A stretch of 64,000 bases of DNA, taken from positions 12,138,501 through 12,202,500 of the forward strand of contig NC_134113.1 of the NCBI RefSeq assembly GCF_040939455.1, given 5' to 3'. The position numbers and the translations under genes were made by a program. The notes under the pieces were generated by a model. It was not told the origin of the DNA and did no database searches. It was given only the letters and a program-made list of their open reading frames with translations. Positions 20,364 to 30,690 of the stretch are shown one piece after another; the first letter of the stretch is position 1; each line of letters starts with the position of its first letter. This DNA is from Microcebus murinus. Lineage: Eukaryota > Chordata > Mammalia > Primates > Cheirogaleidae.

Positions 20364-20758
20364 TGTTGGTAATTTTATGCGTCAGTTTGGCTGGGCGATG
20401 GTGCCCAGTGGTGTGGCCAAACACCAGTCTATATGTCGCTGTGGAGGTGTCTTTCAGGTGTGACTAACACGTCAGTCAGGAGACTTGGATTGAGCAGATT
20501 CTCTCCACAATGAGGGTGGGCCTCGTCCCATCAGTTGAAGGCCTTACTCAGAAAGACTGCGTTTCCCCACCAGGAAGGAACTCTGCCCCCAGAGTCCAGA
20601 TGGCGACATCAACTCTTCCCCGGGTCCCGCCCTCCGGCCTGTCCTGCAGATTTCGGGCCTGTCAGCCCCCACGACTTCGGGAGCCAAGTCCTGGAAATGA
20701 ATCTCTCCTGTGTTCCTACACGCACCCTACAGCTGCTGCCGTTTCCCTGGAGGACCCT
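20364..20758 (+). mobile_element. Ancient LTR-like interspersed repeat
   Basis: Starts TGTTGGTAATTTTATGCGTCAG, continues with 'ggctgggcgatggtgcccag', 'ccatcagttgaaggcctta' and 'cctgcagatttcgggcctgtcagccccc', and ends near 'tttccctggaggaccct'. I recognise the family from other mammalian genomes but cannot name it securely; its TG start and layout suggest an LTR. No coding part. Confidence 0.6.
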
Positions 20759-20837
20759 CACTCCCACGGCCACCGTCCCTGTTTCGCAGACGAGGAAATT
20801 AAGACAGAGAGAGTTTAAGTGACTTCTAGAGTCTGTA

Positions 20838-20910
20838 CTTTTTTTGCTCTGTCGCCCAGGCTGGAGTGCGGCGGTGCCGCCATCGCTCAGCGTAACCTCA
20901 GACTCCTGGG
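20838..20910 (-). mobile_element. Truncated Alu fragment
   Basis: 'ttttttgctctgtcgcccaggctggagtgcggcggtgccgccatcgctcagcgtaacctcagactcctggg' is the 3' end of a reverse Alu, unusually CpG-rich and cut off after about 70 bp. Confidence 0.7.
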
Positions 20911-21302
20911 GAGGGCAGAGGCGTCCTGCCCGCGTCCTGCCCTCCGGCCTCAGGCACCCTGAAGCCCAGCCGAAGACTCGCTGACCTGCCAGCGAAGCCA
21001 AGTGACCAGATCCCCGCTCAGCACCTGCAGGCGAGCAGCTCCGGCCTCGGGTGACGTTCCGAGGGCTCCCAGGGCCCTGGCTGCTCACCTCTCACCTCAC
21101 GTGGCCGTGTCGGCCAGAGCCACGGCGCACAGCGGGCTCCAGTCGGCAGAGGCCGAGCGCTCCCGGGAACCCGAAGTCACGGCCGTGCAGCTGGCACGCT
21201 TGTCTACTTTTCGATGGCAGCTTCTCTCCAAATATTAAAAAAAAAAAAAAAATTCCACCTAACCAGGTACGCAACACACTCACCAAATACCTAGGGAACA
21301 CT

Positions 21303-21830
21303 TACTGTTCTGATTTCTATCGCTGCATAATAAATCACTCCAAAGTGTAATGGCTCGAAACACAACAGTTCTCTATTTTATTGTCGCCTGCCACGGCTCC
21401 AGAGGCTGACCGGGTCCAGTCCAGCACGGGAGTTTCCACCCAGGGTCACCCCCAGGGCTCGATCACACCCGCGAGTGGCTGCGGGCCTGGGTCCTCACCA
21501 CAGCCCGGCGTCCAGCCCTGGGCCACGTTGCAGTTCTGCCCACATCCCTGCCCGCTGAAGGGCTTTCAGGGCTCCTCACGGCTCACGGGATAGAAGTTCA
21601 AGCCGAGTGGCCTGACCTCTAGCCTGCTTCTCTGTTCTCCCTGCAGGGCCCGCGCCCTGGACTCCGGTTCCCGGGGTGGCCTGTGCCCTGCACGCAGCGC
21701 CCTGTCGTCGCCTGCTCCCGGCCTTCGCAGCTCCTGTGCGCTCTGCAGTCTCACCTCCCCCGCCCATCCAGCCTGGGCCGGCTGCTCTCCCCCGCACATC
21801 CCTCCCCACCAGCACCCACCACACTGCACT
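21303..21830 (+). repeat. Unclassified ancient interspersed repeat, copy 1
   Basis: 'gctgcataataaatcactccaaagtgtaatggctcgaaac' and a following 'gtcaccc...gggctcgatcac' match a mammalian-wide family also present at 27707 and 38948 in this window. I cannot assign its class. A 17-A run lies just upstream (21237-21253). Confidence 0.5.
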
Positions 21831-21849
21831 ATCTGTGGCCACTCTGCTT

Positions 21850-22440
21850 CCTCATGACATGGGACTGGGCTCCAAGAGCAAGTGACTCAGGAGAAAGAGC
21901 CAGGCAGACACAGCGTCACCTTTGATGTGATGTGGACTTGGAGGCCACGCAGGGCTACTTTGCTACATTCTGTTCCTTACAAGCGAGTCCCTGTGGGCAG
22001 CCTGTGGTCTGGGGGGAGAACTGGACTCCGTCTTGTGGTGGGAGGACATTGGAGAATGTGCGGACATGTGCGCGGTGAAGCCACCTCGCTGACTCTCTGC
22101 CACTCCAGACCTGTCCCCACCGGCTGCCCTGTGCTCCGCCTGGATGGTGGCCCGGTGGACAGCACCCACGGGCCCTGGCCTCGGGCTTCCGTGGAGAAGA
22201 GCTGGAGGAGGGAGTTTGGGAAGAATGGAGCTGGGGCACCCACGCCCTGGACCCTTCCCCCGCCGGTGGCTGCAGGTCGGCCACGCCCTCTGGGGAAGCC
22301 CAGGCTCCCTCCGCAGCCCCCCCGCAGCCCCGCTGGGCTCTCTGGCTTGGCCTTGGAGGTGGAAGCCGCTGCCCTCTGTTGCTGGCCCAGGGATCCGCGC
22401 ATCCCGCCACACTGCTGCGCGCCGTCCTTGTTGCTGGGAC
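21850..22440. other. Intergenic GC-rich, no gene
   Basis: Several frames of 140-190 codons are open on both strands at once, which is typical of GC-rich noncoding DNA. None has a recognisable domain. Confidence 0.5.
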
Positions 22441-22450
22441 CCGACTGATA

Positions 22451-22530
22451 CAGCAAGCAAAGATACGGTACAGCAAGCAAAGATACGGTACAGCAAGCAA
22501 AGATACGGTACAGCAAGCAAAGATACAGTA
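22451..22530. repeat. 20-bp tandem repeat, 4 copies
   Basis: Unit CAGCAAGCAAAGATACGGTA at 22451, 22471, 22491 and 22511. The first three are identical and the fourth has one G-to-A change. Near-identity implies recent expansion. Confidence 0.95.
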
Positions 22531-22884
22531 CAGGGCACAGCGTGGCGGGCGCCGTCAGCGAGGGATTGGCCGTCCTGAGCCGAGGAGAGAGCGTCCCGTA
22601 TTAACGCATTATCCTAATCCGAAGAAGGACCCGTCACCCCGACCCACTCCCAGGTTGCCCCAGCATCACAGGCCTGAACGTCAGAGTCTGGGGAGCCCTT
22701 GGGGGTCACTTAGCTCAGATTTGTTTTTACAGATGAGGAAACCGAGGCTCAGAGAAGATGAACCTTGGTCAGGCTGCCACGGTGAGAAGAGACCCCTCCT
22801 TCCAGAAGGTTCTGCTGGGGGCACCGAGGCTTCCTCTGTCCCTGTGGCTCTGTCTGTTCCATCTTGTTCTCCATCCTCACCGTT

Positions 22885-22975
22885 CAGCATCTTCTCCCCT
22901 CCCCCTCCTCTCCCCTCCCCCTCCTCTCCCCTCCCCCTCCCTCTGCCCTCCCCCTCCCTCTCCCCTCCCCCCACA
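22885..22975. repeat. Polypyrimidine C/T tract
   Basis: About 90 bp of nearly pure C and T on the + strand, built of CCCCTCCTCT-like units, able in principle to form triplex (H-DNA). The left end is less pure. Confidence 0.85.
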
Positions 22976-23799
22976 TGGGTACTCCTCATGCTGTTGGCCT
23001 TGACTTCCTGCCTCACTCCCTCTGTCCCTCCCTCTCTTCCCATCTCCAATCTCATAAATTTTCTGAGATTCTGTAAACAGCTTAAAATAAAAAGAAAAAA
23101 AAGTATACGCCCAGGGTAGGGACGAGAACAGGTTGTAGATCACTGGGGCGCAGCCGGCCTCAGAGCAGCTGTGCCCTGAAAACCCCAACGCGGGGAGAGG
23201 GAGGGAGGGAGGAATAGAGCAGCGGGCAGAGAGAACAGAGAGACGGGCAGAGGCAGCTCCGGCCCCCCAGCCCAGAGCGGTCAGGGAGGTGGTGGTGCCC
23301 CTGGCGTGCAGGGCTTCCTTCTCCTCCCGCTGGGGCAGGCCGACCGGGCTGCAGGCCTTGGGAGGCCGGCGAGGGGGAGCCCACCCAGGCCGGGCTGGAT
23401 AGCCCCCGGGCTCCCTCGCACCTGCCCAGGCTCTGATTCCAAGACCAGCGGAGTGACCGCCCAGAGCCCTGTGAAAATAGCCCAGGACAGTGGCTGGCCA
23501 CCCGGCCTCCGCCCGCCCAGGGCCCGGGAGAGACAGCCCGGCACCTCCGCCACGCAGGGCAGGAAAGCTCAGCCCAGAGCCGGCTGCCGAGCAGGTGGGC
23601 AGCAGACCCACAGCTGAACCCCGGGCCTCTGGCTCCCAGCCAGCACCCCACATATCAGGGACCTTGCTATGGGCCTGAGGGCTTCATCCCGGCTGCCCTC
23701 CGCAGCCCACAGCAGCCCCGCTTACCTGCCGGTCTCCACACCACCTGGGAGCCCTGGAGGCAGCTGGGCTGGGGTCGGGTCTGCCCCGTGATGCACTTA

Positions 23800-24040
23800 C
23801 CCGTGATAATAATGACAGTAGCAGCTCACAGCATTGCTCTAGGCACTTTCTAAACTCTGAACACACATGAACTCATCTTCACACCAGCGCTAGGAAGCAG
23901 GAGCTATCAGCACACCCATTTTACAGATGGGGAGAATGAGGCTCAGAGAGGTTAACTGACTTGCCCAAAGCCACAGAGCTCAGAGTTTGGTGGAGCCGGT
24001 ATCAGAGCCAAGCTGTCTGGCTCTAAACAAATTAATGGCT
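23800..24040 (-). repeat. MIR SINE
   Basis: Near full length reverse MIR: 'gctctaggcactttctaaactctgaacac', 'ttttacagatggggagaatgaggctcagagaggttaactgacttgcccaaagccac', 'gtctggctct'. Confidence 0.9.
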
Positions 24041-24214
24041 GCAAAAGTGAGCAAAGGTTTGGTGCTCTAGCGTAGCAAAGAGCTGTACTGTCATTGACTC
24101 CTGGGCCACCAAAGGTCACAGAGTCCTCCACCCCACCCGCCTCTGGACCTGGCCGTCTGGGCCCACACCACACCCTCAGAATCCCACAGCCAAGGGACCG
24201 TGGTGCCAAGAACA

Positions 24215-24390
24215 GGTCCACCCACTCCCAGCCGAGTGACCTTGGGAAGTCACCTCTCAGTTTCCTCACCACCAAAGGGGGGAACTCTACCTGTGTGTCA
24301 GGGGCTCAGCAAGTTGATGGGGGGCTTGGTGGGGTGCATCGAATTGGGGGTGCAAAGCAGAGAGCAGCCTGAAAGAGCATATTCCAAGTT
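24215..24390 (+). repeat. MIR SINE
   Basis: 'agccgagtgaccttgggaagtcacctctcagtttcctcaccaccaaagggggg' is the forward MIR core. Confidence 0.75.
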
Positions 24391-25069
24391 TGCGTCTTTT
24401 GGTCAAGATGTCGAAATTATTTTCAAAATACGAAAAGCGTTTCAAGGGGGCCTGAGCCTCTCATGTTTACCCCAAGGGGGCTTGCCAGGGAGGGGCGGGG
24501 AGGGGCCCCCCGCCTAAAAGGGCATGAGGACCAGCGAGGCGGCCAGAGGACAGCTGGGGCAGAGCTGCCCCCCCCAGGGTGCTGGAGCCCAGTCCTGGCA
24601 CAGCCCCCTGTGCTGGTGACAATCACGCCCTGGGCAGCAGCTCCAGCCAGAGAGGGACAGGTGGCGGGGGAGGGGGGTGACAGAGGGGACAGCATGCCAG
24701 GGCTCAGGCTGAGTCATGCTGGAGGGGTCTGGCAGCAGGAAGGGGGGACTGTTTCCAGGGGGAGAGGAGGCGGGAGGGGCTGGTCCGCAGGCATGACTGG
24801 GCCGGTGGCGGCAGGGGTGGGCGCAGGACTCAGCCCCCACACCCCTTCCCCCACAGCTGCCCTGCATGTCCATGACCCTGGGAGTCTGGAGGCCCAGTGT
24901 CTTCTCCCCCCAGGCCCTCTGCCCCCCAACCCTGGCCCTAGGGACTCACGAACTCCCCTCAGCCTTCCTCCCACCCCAAATCCCTGTCCGCCCAAGCCAC
25001 TAAAGCTGCCAGGCCACCCTGGTCTCCTTGCCTAAGAAGGGTGGCCGGCTCTCTGGAGCCAAATCCCGC

Positions 25070-25190
25070 CCACAGCTGCTGAGCTGGGTGATTGTGGGCG
25101 GTTGCATGACCACTCGGAGCCTCAGTTTCCCCATCTATAAAACTGAGAGAACACTGTGTTACTGCAAAGGGTTATTATCGATATAAGAGG
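25070..25190 (+). repeat. MIR SINE fragment
   Basis: 'cactcggagcctcagtttccccatctataaaactgagag' with a MIR-like 3' part. Confidence 0.75.
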
Positions 25191-25199
25191 AGCCTGCAA

Positions 25200-25420
25200 A
25201 GACCACATGTCATGTGGTCCCATTGATATGAAGCATCCCTAATAGGCAAACTGATGCAGAGAGCAAGCAGGTTAGTGGCTGCCCAGGGCTAGAGGGGACA
25301 GGGAATGGGGGGATGGGGAGTGACTGTAGGGGGTGTAGGGTTTCTTTTGGGGGGGATGCAAATGTTCCACAATTGATTGCGGGATGGTTCACAGTCTGTG
25401 AATAAACTAAACCCTGCTGC
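25200..25420 (+). repeat. Old LINE-like remnant with palindrome
   Basis: 'atatgaagcatccctaataggcaaactgatgcagagagcaagcaggttagtggctgcccagggct' and 'tctgtgaataaactaaa' follow a familiar old L1-type 3' segment; the family is not certain. Its left end has the perfect inverted repeat GACCACATG-T-CATGTGGTC (25201-25219). Confidence 0.5.
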
Positions 25421-25719
25421 TGTGTGCACCTTGAACAAGTGAAGCGGGTGTGTCAGTTACATCCCCCTACAGCTGATCATGCATGCTCGAGGCTCATGTC
25501 CCCAGCCCTGTGGCCACCGGGCCACCCACCCCACGAACGGGCAAGGGCGGGGTGGGGGTCATTCTCCAGAGGGTGCAGGCTGAGGCTGGGACACGCTCAC
25601 CCTGGATGTCAGCCGAGAGGACGCTGGTGCTGGAGGGAAGAGGGAAGGGGACCACCAGACCAGGGTGACAAGGGCAAAGACCACAGCTCAGCGGCCACTG
25701 CAGAGTTTAACTCCTCACT

Positions 25720-25910
25720 CGCCGCTCTGCAGCCTGGGGCAAGCGGTTTAGCGCTCTGACCGCAGGGTCCTCTTCCGAAGAAATGGAGATGACCCTCTTC
25801 CCAGTCCTCACAGGCCTCAATGAGCTCATTTCTGCGGACACCTCGGACTGGGTTTAGTGCATCTTGAGTGCTTGGAAAACAATACTGTGGCAGTAATGGC
25901 CATTATCACT
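25720..25910 (+). repeat. MIR SINE
   Basis: 'gcctggggcaagcggtttagcgctctgaccgcagggtcctcttccgaagaaatggagatga' followed by a degenerate 3' part. Confidence 0.6.
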
Positions 25911-26424
25911 CTTCTTGCTGGGAGGGAGGCCCCGAGTGCCGTCCTAGTCCTGCCCATGGGAAATATCCTCAGCCTGTGCCGTTGAGTCAGGGTTTGCAAA
26001 GCACCCCCAACCCCACCCACCTCATCACCCCCTCCCCCCCTCGGCTGCTGATGTCCACGGCAGCCCTGGGCCCTGCGAGGTGTCACAGATCCGGGACAGG
26101 ACAGCCCGCCCTCCTTGGCCACAAAGTGTTCATCTGTCAGTGAGGGAACGAGATCAGAAGAAGGCTTACATCCCTGATGCTCACCCTCTTTCTGAAATTT
26201 CTGAAGACCCCCCTGCCCCCTGGCCTCGCACCCCCGCCCACAGCAGCTGCCTTTGGCCCCAGGATTCCCACCCCAACCCGCTTGCCCGGAGCCTGTGTCT
26301 TCACTTGAACCACCTGCCTTTTCTAGTCCCTTGGGGACAGGAGCCCCCTCTCCCTTGCCTCCCCATGCCTGGTGGTGTAGGGTGGGCTCGGCTGCATGTC
26401 TACCTTGACCAAGGCCCGTCCCAG

Positions 26425-26545
26425 GTTCCCCCTGGGCTGGCTGAGTGACCTTGGGCAAGTCCTGGCTCTGGACCTCAGTTTCACCCACTGTAAAACAAAT
26501 GTCATAACCATATATTTCTTTGTCTTCTGAAGGGGGAGAGTGGTG
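26425..26545 (+). repeat. MIR SINE fragment
   Basis: 'gctggctgagtgaccttgggcaagtcctggctctggacctcagtttcacccactgtaaaac'. Confidence 0.85.
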
Positions 26546-27489
26546 AACCCTACCATCTAGGGGCAGTAAAGGGCCTTAAATGGCACTGAGTTCAACCCCA
26601 GACCCAACACTTGAGGACCCCTCCCACCCCCAGGCTGTGCTTGCATACCTCTGAAGTGACGGGGAGCTCACTGCCTCCCCAGGCAACCCACTCAGTCCAG
26701 TTTCTCCACGTGTAGATGGCAGTGATGACACCTGCCTGTGAGGTCACTAGAAAGGTCACTACCGTGTAAGCCAAGGATCCTGGCACGCACGAGCGTTTGT
26801 CTCCCGCCAGCCTTGCTATCGTCATCCCCGTTTTTTCAGATGAAATTTTCGGAGGCACAGATAGGCTAAGGAACTTGTCTGAAGTCACTCGGCGAGTGTG
26901 CCAGGTACCTCACATCTCCCACAAGGGCCCTGGCTCTGCAGCCCAGCCCCCTCCCCACGACAACGCGGGCCTGAGCCCAGCACCCTTTTAGGCTCCACTT
27001 CCGTTGTCATTCCAGCAGCCCTGCGCCTGCCATATTGCCCCTGAGTTCCTTCCTGTGCCCAGTAGGCACCCTGGGGTGTCACCTTAGCAGGTTTGCACAG
27101 GACAACAAGGTGACCAGAATCCGGGCCCTCTGACCTCCCTCCCTCCCCCACAGCGACTCGGTTCCACTGAGCATGACTGGACAGCAGCTGCCCTCCCCTC
27201 CTGCCCTGTCCAGCTGGCAGCTACGGGCAGGCAACAGGGCAGTGCTGCCAGCAGTGGGACGGGAGGAGCCGGCCGCAGGCTGTGAGCCACCTCAGTCCTG
27301 GCCCCGCACAGGATGCAGCCCGGCTCAGCCTCAGAAACCACACGGGGAGCCCTGTCGAGCTGGGGAGGGGTCTGGGACGGGTCAGCAGCCACTGGGTGGT
27401 ACAGGAGCCACCGGTGGGGGCGGAGGGGGGGGGAGTGCAGTGTAGCCATGAAACCTGCAGCCACAATCTGCCAGCCTGCAGGCCCCAGT

Positions 27490-27665
27490 TCAGCTCGTGT
27501 GATGCTGGGTGAACTCCTTAACCTCACTGTGCCTGTTTCTCCATCCATAAAATGGGCACAGGGTAGCTGCTGTCTCATGAGGCTGCTGCGATAATTTGCT
27601 ATGAACTAACACACGTGAAGGGCTTGGCACAGTGGGAGCCGCTGTTATTATCATTCAGCTTCCAT
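27490..27665 (+). repeat. MIR SINE
   Basis: 'gtgatgctgggtgaactccttaacctcactgtgcctgtttctccatccataaaatggg' then 'gcttggcacagtgggagccgctgttattatcatt'. Confidence 0.85.
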
Positions 27666-27706
27666 CTCTCCGCCTGTCCATAAATATTTAGGGAGCGTTG
27701 AACTCA

Positions 27707-28260
27707 ATATTGTTTCATAACAAAGTGCTCCCAAACCTAGTGGCTTCAAACAGTCCACATTTATTCTCTCTCGTGGTGTCCGAGGACCAGGGACTGGGGA
27801 GCGGCTTAGCCGGGTGGCTCTGGCTCACGGTCTCTCATAAGGCTGTGTGGGTAGGATGCCCCGGCCAAGGCCACGGGCATCCGGAGACTGGACGGGAGCG
27901 GGAGGACCCACCCCGGGAAGGCTGGCTCCCGCAGCTGGTGAGTTCACGCGGACTGCCGGTGGGAGCCCAGGCCCTGCCACGTGGGCTGCACCCCAGGGCT
28001 GCTTGAGTGCGGTCACAACGTGGCGGTGGCGTCTCCCAGGGCAAGTGACCCCAGAGAGCCGGGAGGATGCTGCACTTTCTTTTGTGACCCAGCCCCCGAA
28101 GTCACACGCCGGCCTTTGCGCAATGCCCTGCTGGCGGCACAGGCCCTCTGCTCGGTGTGGTGGGGGCTGCAGGAAGGTGTGGCGGCCAGGCTCTCCGGGG
28201 ACCCTCGGGCAGCAGGCCACGCTGTGCTTGCTGCGGGGGTGAAGCCACGCAGGAAATCAC
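27707..28260 (+). repeat. Unclassified ancient interspersed repeat, copy 2
   Basis: 'cataacaaagtgctcccaaacctagtggcttcaaacagtccacatttattctctc' opens the same family as the copy at 21303, continuing with 'gtggctctggctcacggtctctcataaggc'. The right end abuts the candidate LTR. Confidence 0.55.
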
Positions 28261-28288
28261 AGTCCTTGCTCTCACAGTCGAGGGGGAC

Positions 28289-29015
28289 TGTAGGGGACTG
28301 ACATATATTTTCCTAGTTTAAGAATTAAAGTTAGTGAGTAATGTATGTGTTCTGCCCAGAGTGTTTGAAAGTAATCTGTTCTGGACAGGCTCCCTGTGAT
28401 AAACAAAGGTGTTGCCTAGAGGCATAACAAAGGACCTGAGCCGCAACTAGCAAGAGCAGCCCGCTGCACGGCATTGGGGGTCTGGAGGCCACACGATAAA
28501 CACACTGTTCCTGTGATTGCTGCGTACACCCCATAAGATGGCTGCTTAGTCAATGAAGGGTAAGACCCCTCAAGGGAGGGGCGACCTAAGCCATGCACAG
28601 CCGCCAGGGTTCAGCCAAAGATCTTAGGGGGTCACCCTAAGAGAAGCTGGGGATGAGAAATGCCCCCTGTGGCTCACCTTGCCCATGCTTGCTAATCTCG
28701 GTCCTTTGTCTATGCCTAGTGCCTAGAGCAACCACCTTGAAATTCTGAGTCAGGGGATATCGGCTTCCTTAAGTCTATTCCGGAATTTATAGCTATCGCT
28801 GCCACACCTGGGTGGTTACGTACAAGGAACTAACTTTAATCTTTTAGAGTATAAAAATAAAACGGACCTAGTGTATTATTACTGCAGTCAACCGTCTGTC
28901 TGTGTATCACGTTTTTCTTTGTGTTCTGCATCGGTGTTTTATGTTCTGTGTTTGTCCTCTGTCCTGTAAACGGGCCACGACAGGTGACGAGTGTGTCTGT
29001 GAATGTGTTTGTGCG
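28289..29015 (+). mobile_element. Candidate endogenous retrovirus LTR
   Basis: A repeat-free block of about 730 bp with LTR layout: TG start, TATAAAAA at 28850-28857 overlapping AATAAA (28856-28861), then a T/G-rich U5-like segment ending CACA. Two bases later comes TGGCGC..GAAC (29022-29033), which resembles a lysine-tRNA-type primer binding site (about 12 of 18 positions by my alignment). No gag, pol or env frame follows; L2 DNA begins by about 29065. Without a target duplication or second copy the call is tentative, and boundaries are approximate. Confidence 0.4.
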
Positions 29016-29064
29016 TGCGCACATCTGGCGCAAGAACCAAGAGAGAAAACTCGAAGAAATGGCT

Positions 29065-29200
29065 GGAGACACATTCTGTGAAGACAATAAGCAGGGTGGC
29101 ATGATGGCGTTTAACGGAGTGGCCCCGGGGGAGGCCTTGTCAAGCAGGAGGCTCTGGGATTGAGGCCGAGGATGAAAAAGTCCCCAAGGGGCCGGGAGAG
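29065..29200 (-). repeat. L2 LINE fragment
   Basis: 'gaagacaataagcagggtggcatgatggcg' and 'ggggaggccttgtcaagcaggagg' fit the internal part of reverse L2 ('ataataaacagggtaa...gaaggcctctctgaggagg'). Confidence 0.5.
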
Positions 29201-29308
29201 GGGAAGGGGCATTCCAGGAGAGGCGGCAGGTGACAGCCCCTGGAGCCCGGCTGCAGTACCCACTTGCCTTCCTCTTTGACGTCAGCTTCCTCCTCTGTAA
29301 AAGGGGAT

Positions 29309-29465
29309 GCCCAGCTTACCTGGGAGGCTGAGGCAGGAGGATCGCTTGAGCCCAGGAGTTGGAGGTTGCAGTGAGCTAGGCTGACACCACGGCACTCTAG
29401 CCCAGGTGACAGAGTGAGACCCTGTCTCCAAATAAATAAATAAATAAATAAATAAATAAAAATAC
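29309..29465 (+). mobile_element. 5'-truncated Alu (right arm) inserted in a MIR
   Basis: Only the right monomer is present: GCCCAGCTTACCTGGGAGGCTGAGG to a tail of seven or more AAAT units. The right arm has the lemur-type 'gctaggctgacaccacggcactctagcc'. An 8-bp target duplication AAGGGGAT flanks it (29301-29308 and 29466-29473), and the surrounding 'ctcctctgtaaaaggggat / aataacag' is MIR sequence. Confidence 0.9.
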
Positions 29466-29473
29466 AAGGGGAT

Positions 29474-29929
29474 AATAACAGTTTCTGCCTCCTACGGGGT
29501 TGGAGGGATTAAAGGAGATAACGTGAATGAAGTCACACTTGGGTGGGCTTTTTTGTGGGGTGGGGATCAACGAGCAGTGGAGGGGGTGTAGCCAGACAGA
29601 CTGGTGTTGTAGAAGCTTCCCGAGACTGCAGGGAGGGGCAGGCACTGAGGCCAGCGAAGCAGGGGCCAGCCGAGAGATGGGGAGGCCCGGCCCAGGGCAG
29701 CAGGTGGGGGACAGAGGTGGGCAGGGAGCCCCAGAGGGGAAAGGAGGAGCCGGGGCATAGGAAGGAGGAAAAGACCTCCCACCCCTGCAGGCTCTGGCCA
29801 AGTCCCTGCTCCCCTCCTGGGGGGGCATCCTGATGGGTCCCCTCCATCCTGTCCCTGCCCTCAGACTCAGTGTCCCCAGCCCTAGGGAAACACAGGATAG
29901 ACATGGGGTCGTGGGGCCTGTCCAGCACT
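29474..29929. other. Intergenic, no gene
   Basis: MIR remnant to about 29560, then GC-rich sequence with no gene or repeat that I recognise. Confidence 0.55.
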
Positions 29930-30160
29930 CTGTGTTGTAGTTCTTATTTTACTGGTGGCTACCAGTTGTGGAGTCCCTGCTGTGTTCCAGGGACCACAAA
30001 CACACACAAATGCACACACACTCCCCATTTCATATAAGCCTCACAGTAACCTAGCAAGGCAGGCATGCTGCCTCCCATTTACAGATGAGAATCTTGAGGA
30101 CTGGAGAGGCCCTAAGTCACACAGCTAGTGAGAGAGAGCCAGGATCTCACCAAATTAGCT
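29930..30160 (-). repeat. MIR SINE
   Basis: 'tcatataagcctcacagtaacctagcaaggcaggcatgctgcctcccatttacagatgagaatcttgagga' then 'taagtcacacagctagtgagagag'. Confidence 0.85.
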
Positions 30161-30233
30161 GATATACGGAAAGTACCTACACTAGTGCCTGGCACATAGC
30201 AGGCATTCAGTAAGTGCTAGCCACGCCGATGTT

Positions 30234-30407
30234 CTTTTTTTTAATAGAGAGAGAGGGGTTCACTCTGTTGCCCAGGCTGGAGCACAGTGGCTTTTCACAG
30301 ATGCAATTGTAGCTCACTGCAGCCTCAGACTCGTGGGCTCAGGAGATCCTCCTGCCTCAGCCTCCCGAGCAGCTGGGACTACAGGCACGCGCCACCGCAC
30401 CCCGCCC
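30234..30407 (-). mobile_element. Monomeric Alu-related SINE
   Basis: A single reverse Alu arm from a short T run to 'gccaccgcaccccgccc'. 'Cagatgcaattgtagctcactgcagcctcagactcgtgggctcaggagatcctcctgcctcagcctcccgag' is diagnostic; the second arm is absent. Confidence 0.8.
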
Positions 30408-30499
30408 TTCCACTGTTTTTGTTGGTATCATCAGCTGGATGTGTCTGGCCGCAGAGCCCACGGCCCTCTGGGGGGCCGTATGGATTTATCTAGGCCAGT

Positions 30500-30690
30500 C
30501 TCGTGGTCCGTTATTTGTTCATCCCCACTGGGCCGTGGGACCCTGCAGAGCAGGAGCCAGGTCTGCTTGGTCTGTGGGTCCCGAGCACAGGCCAGCGATG
30601 GCTTGTTGAATGAATAATATTAATACATCAAGCTCCTTGAAGGCAAGGACTGTATTTATTTTTCAGAGTCACAAGATCTCTCCAGCCGTG
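30500..30690 (+). repeat. L2 LINE 3' end(s)
   Basis: 'tggcttgttgaatgaataa' followed by 'agctccttgaaggcaaggactgtatttatttttcagagtc' looks like two head-to-tail L2 3' ends. Confidence 0.6.

Larger units (their letters stand above)
22976..27706. other. Intergenic, repeat-rich, no gene
   Basis: GC-rich segments (23110-23780, 24440-25010, 27100-27450) alternate with MIR copies listed separately. Fainter MIR-like pieces lie near 22690-22780, 26650-26920 and 26080-26170. No gene recognised. Confidence 0.6.

Noticed and set aside
22451..22530. Possible CRISPR-like direct repeats
   Set aside because: Units are contiguous without spacers and the genome is a primate.
22379..23119. 246-codon frame on +
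   Set aside because: Runs through the 20-bp tandem repeat, a MIR and the C/T tract; composite of repeats.
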